Positions 22,766-33,870 of a stretch of DNA of 64,000 bases are shown in pieces. The position numbers were made by a program, and so were the translations under genes. The stretch is from Lutraria lutraria (Eukaryota; Mollusca; Bivalvia; Venerida; Mactridae). The DNA is taken from assembly GCA_964023205.1 (NCBI GenBank), contig OZ026834.1, positions 47,239,029 to 47,303,028 on the forward strand, read 5' to 3'. Numbering within the stretch: the first letter of the stretch is position 1; the number at the start of each line of letters is the position of its first letter. The notes under the pieces were generated by a model. The model was not told where the DNA came from. It saw only the letters and a program-made list of their open reading frames with translations, and searched no databases.

Positions 22766-22908
22766 TTTATACAAGGCCGTACCAAATTGGATTTATGTTT
22801 AGCGCCCTTTGGTGGGTGGACTTCTTCTTATTATAAAATAAATGAACAAAATCGAAATGTCAATACAACCACCTTCTCTTCCTTACCTTAGAGCGGTAAT
22901 TTATCAAA

Positions 22909-22926
22909 GGGGGGGGGGGGGGGGGG
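22909..22926 (+). repeat. Poly-G tract, 18 G
   Basis: Uninterrupted run of 18 G. Such runs are prone to length error in sequencing. Confidence 0.95.
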
Positions 22927-23199
22927 AACTAATAACCGACAAAGTTACATCGCTCTTATGTATACAAAAAGTCATGTTATAAAAATACAGCGTATTCTTG
23001 CAATAGGATAATGCCTGGTCCCCTGCAAAATTTTCTGGTCTATTCACCCTCACCTGGATTCGGTAAAATCTCCACGCTCCTTCCCTTCCTAACATGGTTA
23101 CAGCGTAAATACATATCCGGGAAGTTAAATCACAATGAGAATGATCTCTTTTTAACCACGACATGCGATATAATATCAGTCTGAATTCTGTATGAAGGA

Positions 23200-23780
23200 T
23201 CATACAGTTTACCCATCAGCTCAGATGGCTTTCCAGTTTCCAAGCACTTCTACTTTGGCAGCTCTGTTTTACCTGATTAATGCTCATGTAATGAACCAAG
23301 AAGGCAATCGTCCGCTCTCGGATAATACCACTTATCATCTGATCCAATGTGGAAACATCTGCCAAATCTATCAATTCCTCTGGTTTCCAACTACCCAATT
23401 TTGTAATCCCAGAGTGCTTGTCTAACCATTGCTGGTTCTATCGGTCTCTTCCCCTTTTGGTATCATCCTAACACCCTTGGAGCTCTCTAGAGAGCCCCCA
23501 TGCCCTGAAGAACGATATCACTCCCGGTGACCAATGGAATAGATGTTTTCGTTCTGCTGACCAATAGCACTGTCTCATCCACGGTATCGATGAAGAATCC
23601 GCTATTTCTAGGACTTTGCAACTCCGCAAGACAGTTTTCCAGTCGTATCTCCTCGGTGGAATGCTGAACATTGTGCATTGTGGTTCCTTTGACAAAGCAT
23701 CAGCATTTCCACGTTTACGACTCTCACGGATTATCCCGAGAAAGCCTCTCCGCCCATCTCACCAATTGACCTTGTTTTTA
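23200..23780 (-). pseudogene. Degenerate Ty3/gypsy retrotransposon pol relic
   Basis: Read on the minus strand, 23780 to ~23690 gives LVRWAERLS and, after a frame change, RGNADALSKEP. This is the RNase H-end signature (RW-ERL, then GNADALSR) of Ty3/gypsy polyproteins. Further on, WKPEELIDLADVSTLDQMI fits the spacer before the integrase zinc finger. Several frameshifts and stops separate these pieces, so it is dead. No reverse transcriptase, LTR or integrase core was recognised nearby. The family call rests on short motifs, and similar sequence would occur in any chromovirus-like or other gypsy clade. Confidence 0.55.
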
Positions 23781-24289
23781 ATCAACCTGGACATATGCGT
23801 AAAAATATGGCAACAGGGATCAGTGTCTCAAGAAATGCTCACTTGTCATATTTCTCGAGTTTTCCCCTACACTACAAACTGTGTTAACAATTACAAAAAC
23901 ACAACACATATTTTTATATCCTCCTATTTATGTAATAACATAATTCATGAACGACCCACGCGACTTTCACCCGATGATGTGGTTTACCGCTGGTTTTGAG
24001 TGGATTGCTCGGCTTTCTGGAGAGGTCCAGCCTTGATTTCAGCCTATTCCCATTTTGCGCTATTTGTCCTCTATATTAGTCGTGATCGTTATTTTATTTT
24101 TTTATCCAAGGCGCATTATTTTTCGAGCCTTTTTTTAGTTTGATTGCAGAAAAAGATGGGTTTGTATGTGTACATTTGTATTTGAATAAATCTGGTAGTT
24201 CTTTTGTTGAACGAGTATGTAAACGCTCCTTGGCAACATGTCACGAGACAAATCTTCCAGAATCATCTCTCACATCTATTAAGTTGTTG

Positions 24290-24500
24290 TGTGCTTCACT
24301 GGGGTTTAACGTCGAACTAACAGACAGGGTCATGTGACAACTTGCCGGCTTCAATGGTTGAGGAAGACACACAGGATTATACCCGGGTAGAACAACCGAC
24401 CTCCCGTAAGCTAACTGGACAGACAGCTACCTCACAAGTGAATTTTGGTACCAGTGATGGGCTAGAGATTACTAATCAGAGGTCATAACTACACGATCAC
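24290..24500 (-). mobile_element. SINE-like repeat, minus orientation
   Basis: GTTTAACGTCGAACTAACAG, GACTTGCCGGC-like and ACCGACCTCCCGTAAGCTAA words resemble, in reverse, the body of the SINE at 20801 (ACGCCCC, CTCCGTAAGCGG, TCACATTA in its reverse complement). A clear tRNA-like head was not confirmed. Confidence 0.4.
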
Positions 24501-24743
24501 GGATGCCCCACTTCTATTCTGTAACTTGTTCAAATATGTGTTAAACAAAATATGGCTTGCATTCCTCCCTGATTTAAAACAAGAAAGTGGAAACACTTGT
24601 TTAGTAAACGTCATCACAGTTCTAATTTCAAGAGAATTTCTTTTTTAGACTTTGAAAATTACATCTGAAAAGTGGTAATTGTTTTTTTTACATCATCAAT
24701 CATTGAGTACATTTCATCTTTGTTCTCCCTATTTCAGATGTAT

Positions 24744-24977
24744 TTAATCCAGTAAGAAATTTATCAAGGAGCCTAAAGCTGATGTTGACCTATTGAATGA
24801 GGAAGTGACGTGAACATGTGACTGTGTTCTGATTCCTGGATCATCCTTTTGTTTGAAGCGGTCATAGATCACGCTAAGCTGTACATGTGCTACACTTGCG
24901 ACTGCCCGATATTGCTGCCCTAGAACTGGGTTCTCGCCAGTTTGTTTAAATCGTGGGTCTGATGATGTGGGTGACAT
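24744..24977 (-). CDS. Unrecognised 77-codon open reading frame
   Basis: The product begins MSPTSSDPRFKQTGENPV and has a mixed, globular-looking composition, unlike the Ile/Leu/Phe/Tyr-rich chance frames around it. Frame GC content is higher than the flanks. No domain, signal peptide or membrane segment is recognised, and no splice partners were identified. It may be a chance frame, an exon of an unseen minus-strand gene, or part of a repeat. Confidence 0.15.
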   Translation of the reverse strand: MSPTSSDPRFKQTGENPVLGQQYRAVASVAHVQLSVIYDRFKQKDDPGIRTQSHVHVTSSFNRSTSALGSLINFLLD

Positions 24978-26344
24978 TTCTTTTGAAATTAAAAACCAGT
25001 ATATTATGCGTACGTTAACTGCAAGGAAAATTCTGTTAATGAGCGAACCAGTAAACTAAACAAAGTGTGGGAGTGAACTGAGTTGAACTTTGTTGAATTT
25101 TCATTTGTTGAAATGTGAACGTACATAGGGCTTCAAGTACGTACGTGTCTCTGTATTGTGTGAGTATCATTTTATAATCTTCGGATCACAGCTTCATAAA
25201 ATCATACATGATTTCAACCATGATGGAATTGCAAATGTGAATTATTTTTGGGTAGCAACATGCCATGATATATTATTTTAAAAGCTTTCAGACAAGAAGT
25301 ACCTCTCTAATATGAACATGTGTGTTGTACATATTTCGCTTCAGTGGGAGTAACGCCGTTGTCAAGGATATTTCTGTTACATACAGTGGCCAGTTCACTC
25401 AACCAGTTCTCCTTGGTCTATATTCTGAACAGTGCCAACTTCTTCTACATTAATTAATTTGTTTTGGTTTTGCGCCGTTTTTCAACAATTTTCACTTATT
25501 GTCAGCGGCCGATACACCTAACAAGTTTTCCTGGACTGTATTCTAACCAGTACTAACTTATCCTTCCATAATGAACCGGCAACTTCTCCACATGTGGAGG
25601 AAAAGCGACATTTTTTGTCTGTTATTATAAAAGAGCATGACCTGCCTAGACCAATATTCGAGTAGACCAGGATCGCTGAGTTACATGTGCAGTGCTCTTA
25701 TCACTGGACCACATTAGCGGCATTTTATAGTTATGTGGAATTGTATATGATAACAAAAATATAATTTTTCTACAAATGCTTTGTCAGCTCTTTTCCTTCC
25801 TTATTGGTTGATTTCCAAAACTAACTTCCCACTAAACATAGATCCAGTTTGTTACGCCCATAGTTCTATTGTTGTTATTAACACATATTGGTGTGATTGT
25901 TGTTAGAATGGGAGAGAAATTCACTTTGTATGTTATTGCGTATCATGTGACTTGAAGGAAAAACTTTTTAGATTATATTTAGTCAAGAGAGATTCTAAAC
26001 GCGTGTGGAAAATAAGAAAAAATCTTTATGCTTTCAAATTGATATAGTAGTATAGTAGAAATAAATCAGTATGTCCTAAAAGTACTACAGCTTTAAAGCA
26101 CATGATACCAACAATGTACTTTTGCATGTTTTGTATACACCATTATGTATGCACTAACATTAGGGATGCACTCTTCATTTGTATTCAAACATTTGTGAAT
26201 ACATGTGAAAACTATCTTATTGTGGAATATAAACAACTAGTTGAGAGAATATAACTATAAATAAATAAAACTGTGCAATATAAAAAAAATACTTGAGAGA
26301 AACTGTGTAAACAGTGTTTGTGGAATATTTGAAACAATTTGAGA

Positions 26345-27145
26345 TTAATCTGAGTCAACTTTGATGTTGTGGTATATTGACAATCATTTGAGAAATTCTG
26401 AGTAAACATTGATGTTGTGATATATTGACAATCATTTGAGAAAAACCGAGTAAACTTTGATGTTGTGGTATATTGACAATCATTTGAGAAAAACCGAGTA
26501 AACTTTGATGTTGTGGTATATTGACAATCATTTGAGAAAATCCGAGTAAACTTTGATGTTGTAGTATATTTACAATCATTTGAGAAAAACCGAGTAAACT
26601 TTGATGTTGTGGTATATTGACAATCATTTGAGAAAAACCGAGTAAACTTTGATGTTGTGGTATATTGACAATCATTTGAGAAAATCCGAGTAAACTTTGA
26701 TGTTGTAGTATATTTACAATCATTTGAGAAAATGCGAGTAAACTTTGATGTGGTATATTGACAATCGTTTGAGAAAAACCGAGTAAACTTTAATGTTGTG
26801 GTATATTGACAATCATTTGAGAACATCCGAGTAAACTTTGACGTTGTAGTATATTTACAATCATTTGAGAAAATCCGAGTAAACTTTGATGTGGTATATT
26901 GACAATCGTTTGAGAAAAACCGAGTAAACTTTAATGTTGTGGTATATTGACAATCATTTGAGAAAATCCGAGTAAACCTTGACGTTGTAGTATATTTACA
27001 ATCATTTGAGAAAATCCGAGTAAACTTTAATGTTGTAGTACATTGACAACCATTTAATAAAATCCGAGTAAATTTTGATGTTGTAGTGTATTGACAATCA
27101 TTTGAGAAAATTCGAGTAAACTTTGATGATGTAGTATATTTGAAA
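26345..27145 (-). repeat. 48-bp minisatellite, ~16-17 copies, open on the minus strand
   Basis: The unit on + contains TTTGATGTTGTGGTATATTG, ACAATCATTTGAGAAAA and CCGAGTAAAC, repeating every 48 bp with some 45-bp units. On the minus strand a 319-codon frame (26212-27171) reads through the whole array as a 16-residue repeat (KFTRIFSNDCQYTTTS). All unit-length changes are multiples of three. No promoter, signal peptide or known domain supports a protein, so it is annotated as a repeat. Confidence 0.9.
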
Positions 27146-27470
27146 TTGAGTAAAAGAATATGAGTAAACAATGATATATTGTATACTGATATTTATTTTA
27201 GAGAATCTGTGTAAACTACAATGTTTTGGTATATAAGCAACAATTTGTATTTGACAGTATCTGCGTAAACTGAATATTGTGGTATATCACGCCTACTACA
27301 AAATACGCTTCTGTCATTGGATGATTTGACGTCACGTGGTGACCTAAAATATCGTATATTAGGTTAACAGAATATATTAAGTCTGTAATGGATTCATTTA
27401 TATTTAAATATTGGGTCTGTAATGGAGGCTTTTATTGGAAATGATGATGAGAAAGGTAGTCTGCGTGATA

Positions 27471-27620
27471 TAATCGTTACAGGGATAGTAACTGACCCGA
27501 TACGGGATATACGGGTCTGTGGAAAACCATATCGGGACTCGACCTTCGGTCTCACCCCATATGGTTTTCCACAGACCCGTATATCCCGTATCGGGTCAGT
27601 TACTAACCCTGTAACCATTA
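27471..27620. repeat. 150-bp near-perfect foldback
   Basis: The left arm starts TAATCGTTACAGGG and carries AACTGACCCGATACGGGATA. The right arm mirrors it (ATCCCGTATCGGGTCAGTTA, CCCTGTAACCATTA). Pairing continues to the apex GACCTTCGGTC at 27541-27551. Only a few mismatches occur over ~70-bp arms. Because it is palindromic, both strands encode nearly the same peptide, which explains two overlapping open frames here. Probably a foldback transposon. Confidence 0.9.
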
Positions 27621-29067
27621 ATATTAGCAATTATATTTGAAAGACTATAATATAGAAAATCTGTATCAGAGAAACTCTGTAAAAAACTATGATATTGTGG
27701 TACATGTGTATTGACACGTATAAGACTTCGGAAAATCTGTATAAACTATGATTTGGTTAGAGAAAATTTGTAAAATCCACTAGTATGATATTGTGGTATA
27801 TTGACTATTTAAGAGAATCAGTTGACAGTTACTTAATTTAATTAACGGTAACGAGAACAATGTGCTTCTTTTACCAAATGTATCAATAAAAATTGATAGA
27901 GACGTTAAGATTATTCAAAAGCTAGATTAATAGGTATCCATTGTTTGATTAATGATAGACGCAAGTCACATTTTGTTTTAACAAAAAATATAACGGTTTG
28001 GAAATGCATTCGATTTTTGTCATTCAGAAAAGTCATAAGGCGTCCTCTTGAATGTCCGAACTTTCTTATATTGTATAACTAATTATTTAACAATGCGCAG
28101 ACAAAAACTTCGTCACTTAGTATACGACACGACATGCGCACTTTAAGCCCGCCTAGATCACAGACATGTTTTATGTGCAGCATGCTAAATATACGACTTA
28201 TAGCATGTTACATAACTTACTTTTTAAAAAAATAAGATCATCATACTTCTTTCCCTTACATCGTAAGAAGTTTTGTCTACAAGCCGAGTTTATCCGTTGT
28301 AAATTCTGTAGTGATATATTCGTAATAGAAAAAGGACGTTTTTACCAGGTTTCGCGCCTAGGAAGGACAGGTGGCTGACATCGGCTGATGAACCGTTATT
28401 TCCTTTGTTAGTTAATTAAAGGGCGTGGTGAATAGTCATAAATAGATGGCAAATAGCATCGTACGAAATGCTACGCGCTGTTATTATCACCAAAAAATAT
28501 ATTTAATCGTTTGAGAGAAAAATACCCCGACAAATTTCAGACCGCCATTAATTATTTATATGATAATGGTCAATCAGGGATTGGAAGTTTGACTGATAGA
28601 AATAACAAATTTAGTTACTATGGAAACCAGTGGCGACCAACCTCAGGAATTGTCAACATTTAAGTCAAAGATAAATCCATGTTTGAATTTATAAGCTCGA
28701 TCACTTAGCCAAAATCCCAAAAAGAGACGAACGGTAAATATACATCACCCAAAGAGATGAGCGCATGTGATGTCTAGTTTATTACGTATTGACTTTGATG
28801 CACAGCATCGGGTTGGGAAATAAACTCAAATTACGTTTTTTTTTCTCTAGATATCTCACATTTTAAACGTATGAACACACGCCATGATTGTTTTAATGCT
28901 GGATATATCAGAATTCTAGAAATATAGCTCAGTGTAATAAAAAGTGAATGTCGATCAAAGAAAGCAGAATTCAAATAAAAAATAAAAACCAGCGCATGCT
29001 AGCAATTTAATTGTATCGATAAACGTTGTGTTGGGTTGGCATGTATTCGGATATAGCAAGAATATGT

Positions 29068-29223
29068 AATCAAAGTACTGACAGTACTCATGGAAACTGC
29101 AAGATGAATCGGGAACAAGTTTAACAGTTGCATGTTGGAAGCATTGTACTTATGGTAGTATATAAATTCATGCGCACCAAGCAAGTGACGGCAATGGAAA
29201 GCTGAATTATCGTCCAGTTTCCA
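29068..29223 (-). mobile_element. Family-D element, copy 1
   Basis: On the minus strand it runs from AAAGCTGAAT-side sequence (CAGCTTTCCATTGCCGTCAC) to CATGAGTACTGTCAGTACTT. Shares TTGGTGCGCATGAATTT and GAACTTGTTCCC-like blocks with other copies. Confidence 0.65.
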
Positions 29224-31211
29224 AAAATGCAACAAGGTATGATATAACTACACGATAAGTTACGATGTTGGTCCATTTTGCAGACAGTCAAATGACGAAC
29301 AACTCGTGTATTACAAGATGATGACATCTTATACAGGTCCTTAGTCAATCGGAAATCCTAGGAGTTTGTCTAAAGAAAAGTGCGTATTTCTCAGTAACGG
29401 AAATGCCCGAAATGTTACGATTGGTTCTTAGTGCGTAAAAAATGATAGGAGTCGTGCAACACTGAATGAGGGCAGGCAATGAAGTCACTGCAAAATAAAA
29501 GGCTGACCTTCTGGCGCAACGCTTTAGAGGAATCTTAAATCAAGTATAAGTAAAATATCATTCTTATTGTTCTACTAAATTGAAATCCAGAAAACAACCT
29601 AAGATACAATATTGACCAAGGAAAATCGAATAAAGTATAGATGACGTCAATATCACGTGATCGCCCAGCAACAATAAGAGCAATTAACTCAAATGGTTTA
29701 CCGCCATGAATTACAATAACATGTGTATTCCTTTTTTCAGAAATAACTTCCTGGTTTTTGCTGAGTATATTTTTACATCTCTTGACATAACACCTTTCTT
29801 TTATTCTGATGTTTATACCCGCTTCCATTTTCCCACACAATATTCTCTTACGTTTGGCAATTGTACAGAATGTCTGTCTATTTGTATGCGTTTGTAAATC
29901 GCGATGAGCTGAGCTAACTGGCGTACGTATCTATAAATACAATACGCACGTTAATGATAATAATATGGAATGGTGTTCACCTTGAGCTGAGCGTTCTGTG
30001 GTACAAACAACAATAAAACAACATCAGAAAGGAAGTCTATATTAATTCAATCACACACTCCGAGCGACTAAAAGTGATGTTCTGTGCAGGCCAAATTTCA
30101 GACCTATATTATGGTCAAACTCTTTGAATTCTGGACAAGTTTGCAGAACGCGGAAGCACCACAACCTGGTTGTGTCTATTTGCCATAGTTACGTACCAAG
30201 ATCGGTACGTTCTGAGCTGGGGTATCAGACGGCGTGTGCTCCCGTCCGATTAATGAAAAGAAAATACGTGACCTGTACCTCTGAGCACTCCAACATTATA
30301 TTCCTGCTATGAAAACGTTTAATGTGCTAGCTATGTATATTCTAAGCTGTTACACAGGATAGAAATACACTAAAAAGAGATCTTTCTCTGCCCCATTTTC
30401 ATGATTCAATTATTGAAGAATCTTCAGGAATCGTGGGAAAGATGAGAGAGCTAATTGTATACATGTGAGTCTGACAATCTAAGGTAGGTAAAATATGTCT
30501 GCGATTTAGCATGTTTTGAAAACAATGCCGCGTTGTGCTTATATAAAACTCCTTTATTATTATAGCAATGCGTTTTCAAATAATGCCGCAGACGACTTAT
30601 AATAAAAACTCGTCTGATGGCTAGAAAAATGCCAGCACACGAGGAAAGAAGCTTTCATCATCATATGGAGATAATTGGCTTCTCAAAGTCGCTGTACTTG
30701 CATGCACTACTTAGTTGCATAATTGCAAATTCGAAGTCCAAAACATTATCTAGTGCAGCGTTATGCTCGCAGTAAAAGCAACAATGAATGATGTATATAT
30801 ATCTATATTTATAAATATTCGTGCATTATCAAATATGAATATTCAACCATGCATACACCAGGGAACTTCGTCGTTAATGTTTGAACATTTTTAACGTTTC
30901 GACTCAATTTGTGATCTCCAATTAAATTTCAATTAAGTAACATGTAGTTTAATGCAGAAATCACACGATCAATATCAAATACCTTGTATTATCAATTAGA
31001 ATAATTCAGCAGGAATAATCTATTTCATTAATGTTCATTGTGCAATAACCAGACATCGACCGGGCTCGCCCCTTTCCAGACATTTATAAAACGATCAGAT
31101 TAAAACGAAACTTCTTTGTAGACTCCCGCAAAGCATTTGTTACCTCCATCAAGAAAGTTCTTCTATTGCGTGTAAATCTGTTTTGTGGTGATTCTTGGAA
31201 ACTAAACAATC

Positions 31212-31332
31212 GTTCAGTTTTCAATTGCTGTCACTCGCTCGGCGCGCATGAATTTTGATGCAGACCAAAGTGTTATGTTCTTCAACATCCGCTATGCGAT
31301 AGTTAAACTAGTTCCAGTTCCATGTTTACAAG
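31212..31332 (+). mobile_element. Family-D element, copy 2 (3' truncated)
   Basis: GTTCAGTTTTCAATTGCTGT, CACTCGCTCGGCGCGCATGA, ATTTTGATGCAGAC and TTAAACTAGTTCCAGTTCCA. Lacks the CATGAGTACT end. Confidence 0.65.
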
Positions 31333-31900
31333 CGTTCATTGTCTTTGCATTCACATCACAAAAACATCACTCGACAGACAATATACATAATACTGGAAGA
31401 CAAAGATCTTTATTGACCATGTGTGACGTCTCTGTTCTAAATGACACGTGTGTGTGTATATTAGTCTCGTGCCGTCTTGTTTATTTCTACGGTAGGGGGC
31501 GTGTCAAGCAACATTGGTTAACAGCATAAGCTGAAAGATTGGAATTGGTATTTTGATAATGATAAGCATAAAACGAACATTTTAATAAATATTTATTTTT
31601 ACGGTTCGAAATTACAAAACATTATGACAGATTTATAATGTTTGTATACAGTGTCACGTGGACGGTATGGTTTCATAAAACATATGTTTACTCAAATTTA
31701 ACGTCCGGAAGTTGTATTAACAGGTAGATTTTTATCTTTAGATACTGTTGACCGGGGCCACATCAAAATGTTCATGAAATACTATATACATGTATGTTAT
31801 TTTATTTATGTTCGATTTCTGAATATAGACCAATGATACGTCAGTTGAAGTCCGAGGTGGATGTTGGTGGTCCAGTGCCGCTTTTTTAAACTTGGCGATA

Positions 31901-32068
31901 GTTCAGTTTTCCATAGCCGTCACTCGCTCGGCGCGCATGAATTTTGATGCGGTACAGAGCACGACGTTTTCTTCATCCGCAATGTAGTTGTTAAACTAGT
32001 TCCTGTTCCATGTTGCATTGCAAGTCTATATTAGTTCAGTTTCCATGAGTACTTTCAGTACTTTGATT
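31901..32068 (+). mobile_element. Family-D element, copy 3 (reference, ~168 bp)
   Basis: Begins GTTCAGTTTTCCATAGCCGT, carries CACTCGCTCGGCGCGCATGA and AAACTAGTTCCTGTTCCATG, and ends GTTCAGTTTCCATGAGTACT then TTCAGTACTTTGATT. GTTCAGTTTNCCAT thus occurs near both ends in the same orientation. No coding capacity and no obvious pol III boxes. Class not determined. Confidence 0.7.
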
Positions 32069-33136
32069 AAACTTATGTTTGGTTTTATTCACAAACATCG
32101 TGTAATCTACATTTGTATTAATCTACTATATAATTAATATCCATTCATCATCATTAAGAGTTTTATCCCTCGTTATTAAGTTCGCTTCCCTTTGATTTAT
32201 TACATATTACTATATCACATATCAATAATTTGTTTAAAGTTCGGGTAATGAAGTCAGTCGGTGCTATTATGAAACAATTCCAATCGTCAATTAAAAGAAC
32301 ATTTTGTTAGGATGAAAAAACAGCGATGTTTATTTTGTCTGTTGATCTTTGGCTATGTGGAATTACGAGATATAGAATTATATAACCTGATTGAAAATGT
32401 CGATCACTACCTCAAATTACAAAAGTATTTGCAAATAAACTGCTACACTGAAAAATATATTATCCTCTTCTTTGTAAATTCTGAATTTGAAATGTTTTAT
32501 TCTAGATTTAAATTCAAAGTCCACTTCGTAGGAAGTAAACAGGACTGCTATTGGAGGGTCACGTGTTGGGGTCATAGGTGATTATTTCCCAAAGTCGTTT
32601 TGTCTACTTCATATCACTTTGAACTCTGAACACTAAATGTAGGGGAATGGGTTGGGTCAGATAGGTTATACAAATACACTAATTAATTAAAGAATACACT
32701 ATAATATACTACTACATACTAGTTACTTTATTCAGAAAAAGGGACCATAACACACGCTGCTCTGCTAACGATTTGTTTCACCTTTGTATTAACTTATGGT
32801 CTTAATTAAGCTGATATTCCGATTTGATAAATTGCATCTTGGTATTTTGCAAAAAAGGGTTATTCGAAAGCTGCGGAAAGCTTGAATGACTTCATGCATT
32901 TATGTCCGAGAATGTTTTATTTACACAGAAAACTAAGATCATTTAAACTTACTTATGTTTCTTGATCCAAAGATAGCGAAGTAACTTAAGCATTTTGCGG
33001 TTTTGCTATTAAAGTTATATCAAAGTTTACAGGAATCTGAAGAGAGTCGTGTTCACTGATTCCTGCTGTTAGACAGATCAACATGATCTGTTACATGTAC
33101 AATGTACTTTTAATATATCCTGTATTAAACACTGGA

Positions 33137-33272
33137 TGAATGATATCCAATTATAATAGCTATAGTTTATTAATGATATCGTATTATTACAGCTATGGTT
33201 TATTAATGATATCTAATTATTATAGCTATAATTTATTAATGATATCGTATTATTACAGCTATGGTTTGATGA
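33137..33272 (+). repeat. 33-bp tandem repeat, ~4 copies
   Basis: AGCTAT starts at 33158, 33191, 33224 and 33257. The unit is AGCTATGGTTTATTAATGAT plus ATCGTATTATTAC, with odd and even units slightly different (a 66-bp higher-order period). Confidence 0.85.
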
Positions 33273-33560
33273 TAAGCTGAAAATCAAATACATCATTTAT
33301 TGATTAATCTTATATTCAAGATGGCTTCTCAGAAGACCACCTTTAATCCGATCTTATGATACGGTATAAATAGTTATTTAATTAGCATTTATTATGCCCC
33401 CCAATTTTTTTTAAAAAACAGCAATTTAGCGAATGGTCTTTGATTTCAAATTCCCTGACTTGATATCCAGTAGGGAAATTTTTGCATAACTTGTGAATTC
33501 GTGGACAACTTTTTTGATACTGACCAATAAACACGTCTATATTTCAATCACAGTGGGGGG

Positions 33561-33625
33561 TAAATGCTGTTGTAGAAGGGAGTTTTTTTGCTCAAGAGAG
33601 GGCCGCTCTGGAGGGGTTGTACTGT
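33561..33625 (-). mobile_element. Family-A MITE, copy A6 (partial)
   Basis: Only the right end is kept: CTCAAGAGAGGGCCGCTCTG then GAGGGGTTGTACTG. Confidence 0.65.
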
Positions 33626-33774
33626 ACATATATCAAACATAACATGAAAGTCATGTTTGTCACTACATGATTATAGTCCACTACATTATTCTGAAAGTCT
33701 GTCGACTGAAAAATGTTGGACCGGATAAATACATTCTTTTTTAGGGTGGAGATGAAAACTTGTCAGAGATACGG

Positions 33775-33870
33775 TGTTGTGTGCGTGCGTGTGTGCTTGT
33801 GTGCGTCCGTGCGTCCGTGCGTGCGTGCGTCCGTGCGTGAGCCTGTGTGTTTGTGTGAAGACTGGTTGGT
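33775..33870 (+). repeat. GTGC/GTCC/GT low-complexity tract
   Basis: Imperfect GTGTGCGTGCGT and CCGTGCGTCCGTGCG repeats over ~90 bp, GC-rich against the background. It keeps both strands open by chance. Confidence 0.85.

Larger units (their letters stand above)
17078..23200. other. Gene-free AT-rich region
   Basis: No gene recognised. It contains dispersed repeats E2 and F1/F2, MITEs A5 and B3, a pogo-like end fragment, a SINE, a hairpin-ended repeat (21325-21674) and a poly-G tract. The 102-codon open frame on - at 21718-22026 has no recognisable domain and is not called. Confidence 0.6.
27621..33130. other. Gene-free region with family-D copies
   Basis: No gene recognised. Family-D elements at 29068-29223, 31212-31332 and 31901-32068 are the only structured items noted. 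Short open frames here (up to ~100 codons) have AT-driven composition and no motifs. Confidence 0.55.

Noticed and set aside
27394..27640. Two similar proteins on opposite strands
   Set aside because: Caused by the palindrome 27471-27620, which encodes almost the same peptide in both directions.
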